This document shows, piece after piece, positions 55,363 to 64,000 of a stretch of 64,000 bases of DNA. The number at the start of each line of letters is the position of its first letter. The stretch's first letter is position 1. The position numbers were made by a program, and so were the translations under genes. The notes beneath the pieces are model-generated. The model was not told where the DNA came from, ran no database searches, and saw only the letters and a program-made list of their open reading frames with translations. The stretch lies in assembly GCA_905221615.1 (NCBI GenBank), contig CAJNDT010002001.1, positions 712,881 through 776,880 on the forward strand, given 5' to 3'. The stretch is from Symbiodinium sp. CCMP2592. Lineage: Eukaryota > Sar > Dinophyceae > Suessiales > Symbiodiniaceae.

Positions 55363-56485
55363 TCGGCTTCACTGCTGCGACTCTCCGGCGGGCCCACTCA
55401 GCACAACTGACCTGCACTTCCAGAACCCCGTCGGCGCCTTGTCTGGTCCATCGTCGGCCAAGGTCCTCGGCGAAGGTCTTCGGGAGGAGCTCCAGGTAGA
55501 AGTGACCTGCCGACAGCTGGCGCAAAGGAATGCGACGACAATCTAAATGATCAGCTCGCAAGGCCCTCCGGGTAAAGCTGATCACACCGCCGATGGCCTC
55601 CAGGAAGTCTCTCCCAAGAAGAAGCCCGAGCGACCGCACCTCCACAACGCTGGTCCAAACACAGACAACGGAGTCACCAACGGTAATGGGAAGCCGGTGC
55701 CGCTCCAGACTGGCCTTCGTCCCGTCGTTCCCGAACTTGAAGGTCTCGTTCTCGGTCTCGGTCGCCAGGAGATGCCGCAGGGCCTCCCAGCAAGGACTTT
55801 CCCGAAGTGCCGTCCTATTGCAAGCCGAATCTAGCGCACCCACGTTCCTTTTGTCACTCGACATGGCCCCGGCCAGCACTTCTCTCGAGCAGGTGTTCTC
55901 CAAAGCGAGCTCCAAAGTGCTAGCCACCGCCGTCTCGTGAGATCGAGGCTCCTCGGTCTCGGTCCCCGTCTCCGTCGCCATTGTTTCCACAAGCTGCACC
56001 CTTCGTTGGGGCGACCCCGACGGAGCCGACGATGAAGGAGAAGCGCTGTTGGCAAGCCCGGCCCCAGGTCGCGTGCAGCCAGCATCTCCTGCCCAATGCC
56101 CGGGCAGCCCGCAGTCATGACAGACGCCTCGCTTCTTGAACCCTTGGTTCCCACGGCCGGCTTGTCCCTGGGACTGGCTTCCCCCGGCCCGACCGTAACC
56201 CCGATCTCGGCGAACCTCTTGCAGACGGGACTTCGCGTCCCTCATCGTGATGAGCGCCTCGGCCGCGCTCTCCACGCAGCCTTCCAACTGCTCCAGCATG
56301 CCAGGGTCCACCCCTTCGTTCTCCGCCTGCTCCAGCTCGGCAGCCAGAGCTTCCGCTTCCGTCTCCAAAACGGCATCCAGGTCCGGCGGCTGCAAGGAGC
56401 TCCTCCTCCTCCGGCTCGTAGGCATCCTCCGCGGTCTCCTCCTCAGCCTCCGCAGCAAAAGCCTGCTTGGCCCGGAAACTTGCAA
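55290..56485 (-). CDS. Zinc knuckle and protease region of element 2
   Basis: The frame runs from 56485 to 54788, but only about 56400-55400 looks real. It holds helices rich in Glu/Ala, then the knuckle CHDCGLPGHWAGDAGC (spacing C2C4H6C, slightly long), then the copia protease site ALDSACNRT, then LLLGRDFLEAIGG typical of the aspartic protease C-terminal half. The protease cuts the polyprotein during particle maturation. Past about 55350 the plausible frame changes. Confidence 0.75.
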
Positions 56486-56603
56486 AGTACGGTCGACGAG
56501 CTCCGCCCGGAACGCCCTTGCCAGCCGACTTGCCAGAGAAGCTTGGCTGAACGGCGTTCGGTCCCGACCGTCCTGACCACGAGCTCGCGGCCGAGCTCCT
56601 CAA
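56395..56603 (-). CDS. Gag continuation, shifted frame (element 2)
   Basis: About 70 codons of protein-like sequence: basic/Ser-rich, then FASFRAKQAFAAEAEEE and an acidic run. It bridges the Gag frame above and the knuckle/protease frame below, each one shift away. Both joins look like small indels. Confidence 0.55.
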
Positions 56604-57316
56604 GAAGACGCCCCGCCCGAAGAAGAGGCACCACCAGAAAAGCCGCGGCCTCGTCCACGCGGCTCGGAACCAAGCTTCCTGAACAAGGGGTCGGAGGCGT
56701 GCAAGTCCTTAAAAAGCCTGAGCGCCTCCGCCTCCACATCCTCGAACTTCTCTCGGCCTTGCAAGGCCGTCTCCAGCAGCTGCTTCCTCAGGGGGTCCAG
56801 CCCGAGCTTCTCCCTCAGGAACCATCCCAGCTCCCCGGTCGGAAGGTCAATCCCCTCCGAGCGCATCTCCGCCGTGAGCACCCGGAAGCGGCTGAGAAAA
56901 TCAGCCGGCCGCTCGCCCGGGGATCGCCGCAAAGTCAAGTAGAACTGGTTCCGAAGCTCCCCTTTTCTATCCAAAGCCGACTTTCCATTGATGCCCTCCA
57001 ACGCCTTCATAAGCTTATTGATCCCCGCAAAGGCATCCTCCTTGACCACAACTATCTCTACACCATCGGGGTCCTTGGCCTTAACTTCCTTCTGGTAGAC
57101 CAAGTCCTCCGGGGCAAACTCCTCGCCCCTCTGGCGGACCACACCGCTCTGCCTGAGCAGCCAGCGCGCCGCCAAATTGAACTTCTTGGTGGCCTCCTGG
57201 TCCAAGGAGCTCAGCCACCAGTTCATTTCCCTTTGGAAGGATCTCCATGTGGTAGGGCTTCCATCCCAGGTCGGCACCTTATACCATGCCGAGGTCGTCT
57301 TGTCCTCCTCGGCCAT
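56600..57316 (-). CDS. Gag (capsid region) of element 2
   Basis: True ATG at 57316 (MAEEDKTTSAWYK). Features typical of a copia Gag capsid: VPTWDGSPTTWRSFQREMNWW at the start, then helices including FLSRFRVLTAEMRSEGID and GWFLREKLGLDP, and a Gly/Arg/Ser-rich tail. The frame stops at TGA (56602-56600) within the tail. Protein-like sequence continues in another frame, so this is probably a truncated Gag. It would build the virus-like particle. Confidence 0.8.
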   Translation of the reverse strand: MAEEDKTTSAWYKVPTWDGSPTTWRSFQREMNWWLSSLDQEATKKFNLAARWLLRQSGVVRQRGEEFAPEDLVYQKEVKAKDPDGVEIVVVKEDAFAGINKLMKALEGINGKSALDRKGELRNQFYLTLRRSPGERPADFLSRFRVLTAEMRSEGIDLPTGELGWFLREKLGLDPLRKQLLETALQGREKFEDVEAEALRLFKDLHASDPLFRKLGSEPRGRGRGFSGGASSSGGASS

Positions 57317-57780
57317 CGTATCCACAGCCCGGCGGCAAAATGCCGCAGCCAGAAAAAGGCGGGCAGCCTAGCCGCTGCCAAAGAAGATCAGGCAGCCTAG
57401 ACGCTGCCAAAAGGAAGGAGGGCTTGCCGTTCGCCTCCAAGCAAAAGGAACTCAGCTCAAGAAGCCGGAGCGTCCGGACAGCACAGTTCCCAAAGTAGTT
57501 CCTGAAAGAAGTTGTTCCACGAAGAAGGGCCCACAAAGCCAGCAGCAGCTGGACAGCCACAAAAGGAGTCCAAGGAGCCCGGGCACAGCAAGTGCCTGCT
57601 CCCTCTCAGGAGTGCCAAGAAGGCGCAGCAGCGCACAGCACTCAAAGCCTCAGGCGCCACGTCGCCGTGCAGAAGGCCACCCTCCGAGGAGTCAGCCTCG
57701 TAGCACAAACCACGCCCGAAGAGGTAGAAGGAGAAAAGGTCGAAGCAGAGAGAGCGCAGGGTAGCAAGCGGATCGGAATT
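57317..57780 (-). other. 5' leader of element 2
   Basis: About 460 bp between the primer site and the gag ATG, with no supported frame. It includes a short direct repeat, CAGCCTAGNCGCTGCCAAA, near 57365 and 57394. Packaging and dimerisation signals would be expected here. Confidence 0.5.
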
Positions 57781-57795
57781 CAGGCTCCGGTGCCA
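57781..57795 (-). other. Primer binding site of element 2
   Basis: One base inside the 5' LTR the minus strand reads TGGCACCGGAGCCTG, beginning with TGG that pairs with a tRNA CCA end. The matching tRNA is not identified. Confidence 0.6.
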
Positions 57796-57796
57796 C

Positions 57797-57944
57797 TATG
57801 AAAGCCGCGCGTGCGGCACACAACAGGCTATCCGGTTTTCCTGCCAGAGCCAAGTCTGGGTCAAGGCCTAGACGGCAGAAGGACGTGGCAGCTCGTGTGC
57901 ACACACACTGTTCGGGACCAACGGCAACAGCCTAGGCTTTCACA
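57797..57944 (-). repeat. 5' LTR of element 2
   Basis: 148 bp, identical to 49317-49464. Minus strand starts TGTGAAAGCC and ends GGCTTTCATA, a near-perfect 10-bp terminal inverted repeat (TG...TA rather than TG...CA). Confidence 0.93.
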
Positions 57945-57949
57945 ACATG
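57945..57949. repeat. Target site duplication ACATG, right copy
   Basis: ACATG directly outside the right LTR; matches 49312-49316. Confidence 0.85.
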
Positions 57950-60580
57950 AAAATTTGCATCCTATTGCAACCAAATGCACATTCATGCTGGAAACGCTCG
58001 TGCCGAAGGGTTTGGATCGTTCAAGTGAAACGGCTTTGTTGGTTTCAGAGGTTTCCAAACAACACATCAAAACCTTTTTCTCTTGTCAAGAAAAACCTGC
58101 TTCTTTATGATCAAATGGTCTGGCAGCGACAGGACTTTAACGAAGTCCGTTTCCTTTGTACTCCAAACCACGGATGTCAATCGGGCACAGTATCATATAT
58201 AATAGGGCCTTTCGGCGTCTTTTCATCAAATTAAGCCAAATGCGATAGAAGCGGCGGCACCCTTGGAATAAGACGTCATTTTTGCAATTGGGTCAGGCAC
58301 ACACAGACACACACACACACACAGAGAACAGAGCACGAAGGATGGACGTTGCCCCTGTACAAGCCACAAGAACCGCACAGGCCCCAAGCACAAAGCACAA
58401 TGCTAAGCACCGGCCAGTACTCACTAATCGACATGTTGATGCTTCCAAGAGTTCGCCCCGCACCCTGCCACACCCAAACCCTCGACCCCTAAACCGCCGT
58501 ATTGGATCCCAAATTCGAAACCTGGAGACCCACCACTTCACGAAACGCCAAACGCCACAATGTTCCGCTACCCTAAACCCCAAACCCTTTGCCCTAAACC
58601 CCAAATCCTATACCCTAAACCGTATACTCAGATTTCCGGCTACGGAGCAGCCGCCGCCTTTCCTCCTCCAGCCGATGGTAGCCCTCGTTCGGGGAGACGC
58701 CATCGGCAGCGCCTGTAGCATGTGGGTTAAATAACGATGACAGCAATGACAAAGAATAGTCGTAAAATCAATAAGAAGTATTCATTTTAATAATACAATA
58801 GTAATAATAATATTGAAAGTACTAATAATAATACTGAGAATAAGCATCTCGGGTAAGGTTTTTACTATACTTTGGAGAGGAAATTCTTGGGTTAAGCATT
58901 TCTTGGCAAGTAGAGACGTCGCAGCTCCACATGAAGAGCCAAGGAAACTCGCAAGGGCGAGAGGAAGATGCTTTAGGCCCTAGGGCCCGGAACCCGAAGC
59001 TTCGCAGAACACAGGGCACCCCTCAGCCCTGCGACCTAAAACCCTAAATAGCCTATCGTACACAACTTCTGCAGACTGAGTTGTATCTGTGCCTTCAGCT
59101 CTTTCCAACTAAAACACTGCCACCATGAGCCGAGGCTCTGTGAGGGCGAGTGCGACGCTCCCCGCTTGCGCGTGAAGCTGTCGGAGCAGAGTGACCGGAG
59201 TGGTCCGGCCGACGCCGAAGCGAAGGGTGGTCCTCACTGCGGCTTCGGCTTTAGGGTGCGGGGGTTCAGAGTCTAGGGCTCTTAAGTACGGCAAGCAACT
59301 ATGCAAGTAGAAAACAACGAGTGAGCCAGTCAGCCAACTGTGCACCGCGGAGGCGGGTGCTGAGCCGAGTCGGGGGCGGGTGTTTGAAAACTCAGAATCA
59401 CTGAGCTGCAAGGACGTCAAGCAGATAAAGAAACAGCCCTTCGAAGTGCTGACGGAGCCGACCACAAGTACTACTCCTACCACCCCTCACCCTCACACTA
59501 CACGCCGTAATCATCACCGGCGCCTGTGCAACCACCACCACCACCACCACGACCACGACGACTGCGTGCAATACCACTGCCAGGAAAGGGGGTTCATGTC
59601 CACTCATCGAATTGCTGCAACATGCCTCACAACAGAAACCTTGATACTCGGTATTAATCACAGCCATCCAAATGCTGTTTCGAAGTAGTGTCTTCCCTGA
59701 GCTTTCACGTATGCAGAATCTGTTGAGGCCACGGAGCGAAGGCCTGCGGCGAACCGCGTTGCTGCAACGACCTCTGTGATCCCTGCAGTCGCGCATCCAT
59801 GCGGTGGTCAAGCCTGGACTGTCGAAGCAAATTCTCGTGCAAAGTGTGGGCTCAGGGCGTGCTTCGAACATGTGATGTCTGACTTTCTGGTAGACGAACA
59901 CCCGATTTGAGCAACTCAAATTTCAAGAATGCGTTTCTCTTGACTTCACCTTCTCCAGAGTGAAAGAGACCACCTACCCCTGCCGGCAAAAGATCACCTT
60001 CAACTTCAGATACCATGTAGCCGCACAGCCACACCCCAGCCTGGACTGCTAGGCGCGATCTTTGCGCTGCCCATTCAGCATGGCTATTGCGGAGTGGTAG
60101 CGCCACATATCTGGCAAGTATGTTTGTTAAGCTGTGCCGCCAACTAGAACTTTCTAGAAGCCTCACACGATAGAGAAGTCCTCACGGTACTTCGAACCAT
60201 GAGATGGATCAACATGGCAGTGCCATGTCACCGCTCGAGCTGGGATAGGATCGCAAGACTAACACTGCTGAGCAAAAGGCATCGCGAAAATCAGAAGGTT
60301 CACGCAAGAACATGTGCGTTGCAAGATGGTTTTGACATGTCTTCCACATCATTGAAGGCAGCTGTAGGACAACAGGTGCGGGGTGCAAAGACCCGAAAAT
60401 TTCAGGTGCAAATCCTCTCCCTGAACTCGCAACCCTCCCCAGCATCTCGATAAGTGCGAAAGCGCACACACTGTGCTCGCGACAACCATAGTGGCCAGCC
60501 CTGACAACTACAGAAACCAGGGAGCACTTCGGCCCACCTTTTCACTGTCAGCAGAGTGTGACTACTTATTGCGAGATACC
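57950..60580. other. Unassigned DNA right of element 2
   Basis: AT-rich (TAA)n-like island at 58740-58860, degenerate CCCTAAA at 58570-58620, CCACCAC run near 59530. No supported gene. Confidence 0.45.
58297..58324. repeat. Short (CA)n tract
   Basis: About 13 CA units with one interruption. Confidence 0.85.
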
Positions 60581-60689
60581 CAACCCCCTGAACCCTAAGC
60601 CCAGCCCGAAACCCTTTACTAAACCATCAACCCAAAACCTTAACCCAGTTAAACCCAAAACCCTCAACCCAAAACCCCGCGCCTAAACC

Positions 60690-61148
60690 CAGTCACACTA
60701 AACCTATATCCTGAACCCTAAACCCAGTTACCCTAAACCCAAAACCCAGGTTACCCTAAACCCTAAACCCAGTTACCCTGAACCCTAAACCCAGTTACCC
60801 TAAACCCTAAACCCAGGTTACCCTAAACCCTAAACCCAGTTACCCTAAACCCTAAACCCAGTTACCCTAAACCCTAAACCCAGTTACCCTAAACCCTAAA
60901 CCCAGTTACCCTAAACCCTAAACCCAGTTACCCTAAACCCTAAACCCAGTTACCCTAAACCCTAAACCCAGTTACCCTAAACCCTAAACCCAGTTACCCT
61001 AAACCCTAAACCCAGTTACCCTAAACCCTAAACCCAGTTACCCTAAACCCTAAACCCAGTTACCCTAAACCCTAAACCCAGTTACCCTAAACCCTAAACC
61101 CAGTTACCCTAAACCCAGTTACCCGAAACCCAAAACCCAGTTACCCTA
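60690..61148. repeat. 22-bp telomere-variant minisatellite
   Basis: About 19 tandem copies of CCCTAAACCCTAAACCCAGT plus TA: two telomere heptamers followed by CCCAGTTA. The middle copies are identical; edge copies carry CCCAGGTTA or lose a heptamer. Confidence 0.95.
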
Positions 61149-61273
61149 AACAGCCTGAACCCGAAACCCCCAAGGCGCACCCCCCAGCAAGGCCCGGCCG
61201 TCGAACCGACCGAAGCAGCTGCTGGGGCTCCATCAAAGCAGAGACCTCAGCGGTCGGAGAGGTTTAGGAATAG

Positions 61274-61293
61274 TATATATATATATATATACC
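61274..61293. repeat. Short (TA)n tract
   Basis: About ten TA units. Confidence 0.85.
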
Positions 61294-61689
61294 TATAATC
61301 TACTGCAGAACTAGAGCTTAGTGGCACACGCGAGAATATACGTATAAGAAGAGTATACCTATAGTATGTGTACTACAGGGCGAAGGGATTTACGGCGAGC
61401 AGCACGTTTAGGGCTTCGAGGGTTGCAGCTGTTACACGCGTAGAGTTCATCTCTGTCGGACTGGTCTTGAAACCTTCGACGGCCAATGGCATTGTAAGAC
61501 CTTCATCGGATCTGCACATAGAGGGCTCCGATTCAAGGGGCTGAACACATGTCTGCAACTAAAAGCATCTCCAGCATGGGTCATGCTGCTGCAAATTTCG
61601 GTCACGCTGAGGCTAAGATCGAATAACTACTCATTCGAGACAATGGGAACCGTATTCACATGCTGCATGACAGAATCTGCAAGGCATGC

Positions 61690-61782
61690 TACCCTAAGGC
61701 CCCATAGTAGTTCCGTTTGGTGATTACCTCATAGGATTCTAGATATGAACCAAACAAGGAACTACTTTGGGGCCTTAGGGTA
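61690..61782. mobile_element. Foldback element, family C, copy 6
   Basis: 93 bp; TACCCTAAGGCCCCATAGTA with inverse GGGGCCTTAGGGTA. Confidence 0.8.
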
Positions 61783-62137
61783 ACCAAGCTGTGTAGGACC
61801 TGGGAAGATCCAGGTCCAGACCAACAAATTGCGAAAGGCAGAGACCCTCCTGGGGCTATGGCACTGCTAAGCGTGGATCCCGGGGGCATCGTCGGTGCAT
61901 TTGCGCGGGCATAGCTGGGAGAACCTTGCGGAACCCTAAACCCTAAACCCCGTAGGAGTGCCTATCAACCATTCAAGCTGAGGTCTCGGAGATCCCTTCT
62001 CGAAAGTAGACCCCGAACTGCCCGTGAGGCTTTCGGCTTTGGAGGGTTTAGGCAACGGAATATTGCACTCCAAACCGCAAGCCTTGAAACCCCGCCATCG
62101 TTGTGGTGGCAGCGTGGGCAAGGGCAGTCGTCAAAGT

Positions 62138-62200
62138 GTTCGCAGCAGCAGCAGCAGCAGCAGCATCAGCAGCAGCAGCAGGAGCAGCAGCTGCGCAGCA
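62138..62200. repeat. (CAG)n tract
   Basis: CAG units with CAT and GAG interruptions. Ser, Gln and Ala runs in the three frames come from it. Confidence 0.9.
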
Positions 62201-62586
62201 GCAGCGTTGTCGTCATCGCGGTCGTGCCACCGTGGCAGTGTGGCAACCGCAGTACTGTGCACCGCCGTCCTGTTCTTCTTCAGAGCAGCGTAGGAATGGC
62301 TTGAAGTAGTTCACTCGTCTAGGAAACTGGGTTCTTCTCAACGATTTAAATTAAGGTGCCATAATCAGGAAACCATACTATTTACTATAGATCCCTACTA
62401 TGAAAACTTAAATCAAGCCCCTTAACAAAAACCAAGGAAACCCTGCCTGGGTCTCCAGGAGCCGGCCGATCCGGAGCCCGAGCCGAGCCAGACCGCAAGC
62501 GGTCGACTGGCACGTCCTCTCGTTTTGTGCGCGCACGGCTGGGGTTCCTACTGTTGATGGACACAATCCTGCATTACCCATTATAA

Positions 62587-62633
62587 GGTGTATATATATA
62601 TATATATATATATATTAAATATATATATATACC
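62587..62633. repeat. (TA)n tract
   Basis: Two TA runs separated by TTAAA. Confidence 0.9.
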
Positions 62634-63659
62634 TGGGAAACCCTTACGCCTTTTATAAATGCCGGCGCCGGGTAAAGTCGCCTTTAAGCGGTCGGCTGCG
62701 GGATTGCAGGTTTGTCGGCGCTTTTGTAGATTTGGCGGCGGATTTGTGTTTTGGGCCGTCTCAGCCCTTTGGCTCCCGTTGTGGAGCTGCTGGTGCCCCT
62801 TCAAGGTGGGCCCACCTCTCTGCTGCAGCTGTTGCATCGTGATTGGCTGCGAAATGTGCTTGAGCCTCTGATTCTCCAGTTGCTTTTGTGCTCGAGGGCT
62901 TTAGATTGGGCAGCAGGGTTTTGATGATGGAGCAACTTCCTGTGCCTATGGAGTGCTTCGATCTCCTGAAGTCCGTAGGACCGTGGTTTTCGCATTAGCA
63001 CAACATCGTGGCAAGCAATTCGTTGTGATGATTGAGCTTTTCCAGGACTCCAGGATATGCCCCTGGCTTTCTTCCACCAGGTCCAAGGGGTGCTCTGGCC
63101 GGAGATTCCGAATCCTCACGCCACTTAAAAGCATAGAGATCCGAGGAACTATGTGAAGCCTTTGCAGCATCCTGGATAAATCCTTCCCAAGGACATCTTG
63201 AGTCCCGACGAGATTTCGGTCATAGTTCAAAACTACCGAGATGGAGGGTCGGTCAGAGAGCTGGCGAAGCAGTTTTGGGGGGCCCAGGAAAAGATTCGAG
63301 CCTCCGGCTGCAGTTGTGCTTGGAGTTTTGGCTAAAGTATATGATCATTATGAAACTCATTTTGCCCAGGACTCCATGCCCAACCTCAGACACCCGAGAA
63401 GGAGACAGCGCCCAAGAAGGATGTGGGAGAGCAGTCCATTTAGATCATGGACAGGAACACCGCATCCGCTCGAGTTTGAAAAAGACTTCGAACTTTGGGC
63501 GAAGACTGAGTTTGGTCCATAGCCCTATAATTCTTTCGATCGTTGCCTTCGCAGGTTTGACATGCTTCGGCTCCGCATGGTCCAACACTGAGCATATATC
63601 TTGCATCGTTCTCTCAATCTTCCTCCCTTTCTTTTTCTCTAAATCCCTCTTTCTCAAAA

Positions 63660-64000
63660 GAGTGGGTTTTCGCCTGAGGCCCCGGTGGCTTCTGGTGGAT
63701 AGCTTCGACTTGCTGCAAAACCACGATAAGGCTCGTCAACCGCATTTCCCAAAACCCTTAACCTTTGAGTGGGTTATCGCCTGAGGCCGGGGTGGCTTCT
63801 GCTGGATGGTTTCGACTTGCTGCACAACGACGATAAGGCTTCTCAATCGCAACTCCCAAAACCCTTAGCCTCCGAGTGGGTTATTGTCCTGAGGCCCGGG
63901 TGGCTTCTGGTGGATGGTTTCTCGACTTGCTGCAGAACGAACGACGATAAGGTTGCTCAATAGCAATTGCCAAAACCCTGAACCTTTGAGTGGGTTATCG
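63660..64000. repeat. 107-bp tandem repeat, truncated by window end
   Basis: Units start GAGTGGGTTWTYGCCTGAGG at 63660, 63767, 63874 and 63988; the third is longer (114 bp) because of small insertions (TTTCTCGACTT, ACGAACGACG). Confidence 0.9.

Larger units (their letters stand above)
49317..57944 (-). mobile_element. Element 2: Ty1/copia-type LTR retrotransposon with a frame-broken pol, 8.6 kb
   Basis: Two 148-bp LTRs, identical base for base by eye, flanked by ACATG duplications (49312-49316 and 57945-57949). Domains run Gag, zinc knuckle, protease, integrase, RT, RNase H on the minus strand, the copia order. The coding sequence switches frame around ten times through apparent small indels, yet I see almost no nonsense substitutions in the protein-like frame. 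It is not closely related to element 1: LTRs, domain details and repeats differ. Confidence 0.93.
61150..63659. other. Unassigned DNA near the window end
   Basis: Family C copy 6 and short simple repeats. No supported gene. Confidence 0.45.

Noticed and set aside
60690..61148. CRISPR array or true chromosome end
   Set aside because: Units are tandem without unique spacers, and non-telomeric sequence follows on both sides.

Overview
The window looks like repeat-rich intergenic DNA from a eukaryotic alga, most likely a dinoflagellate of the Symbiodinium/Polarella type. The reasons are two Ty1/copia retrotransposons with GC-rich polyproteins of the kind common in those genomes, many interspersed CCCTAAA/TTTAGGG (plant/alga-type telomere) tracts, dozens of short foldback elements, long simple repeats, and an 11-base match to the 3' end of the dinoflagellate spliced leader inside one LTR. 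I see no convincing host gene, rRNA, tRNA or CRISPR array. The organism assignment is inference.

Layout: 1-3079 simple repeats and unassigned DNA. 3085-14946 is a complete 11.9-kb copia element (element 1) on the minus strand, with identical 191-bp LTRs and 5-bp ACTGC target duplications. Read 5' to 3' on the minus strand it carries ORF-A (acidic, low complexity), then one in-frame TAA, then ORF-B (a HAD-phosphatase-like domain with no methionine codon), a 0.5-kb spacer, ORF-C (a long coiled coil), and a 2.2-kb-codon Gag-Pol frame entered by +1 shift from ORF-C. The element also carries about 20 copies of a 20-nt hairpin whose stems covary. 14952-49311 is a mosaic of short foldback (MITE-like) elements in roughly ten families, microsatellites and degenerate telomere-like stretches, with nothing recognisable as a gene between them. 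49317-57944 is a second copia element (element 2, minus strand, identical 148-bp LTRs, ACATG duplications); its domains Gag, zinc knuckle, protease, integrase, RT and RNase H are all present but spread over several frames by small indels. 57950-64000 holds more simple repeats, a 22-bp telomere-variant minisatellite at 60690-61148 and a 107-bp tandem repeat running off the window end.

How it works together: the only biology I can support is mobile DNA. Both LTR elements look very recent (LTR pairs identical). The foldback elements are non-autonomous and no transposase gene for them is in the window. The most unusual material is in element 1: the covarying microhairpins, the HAD-like ORF reachable only past a stop codon, the +1 overlap between ORF-C and Gag-Pol, and a possible methyltransferase-like domain between integrase and RT.
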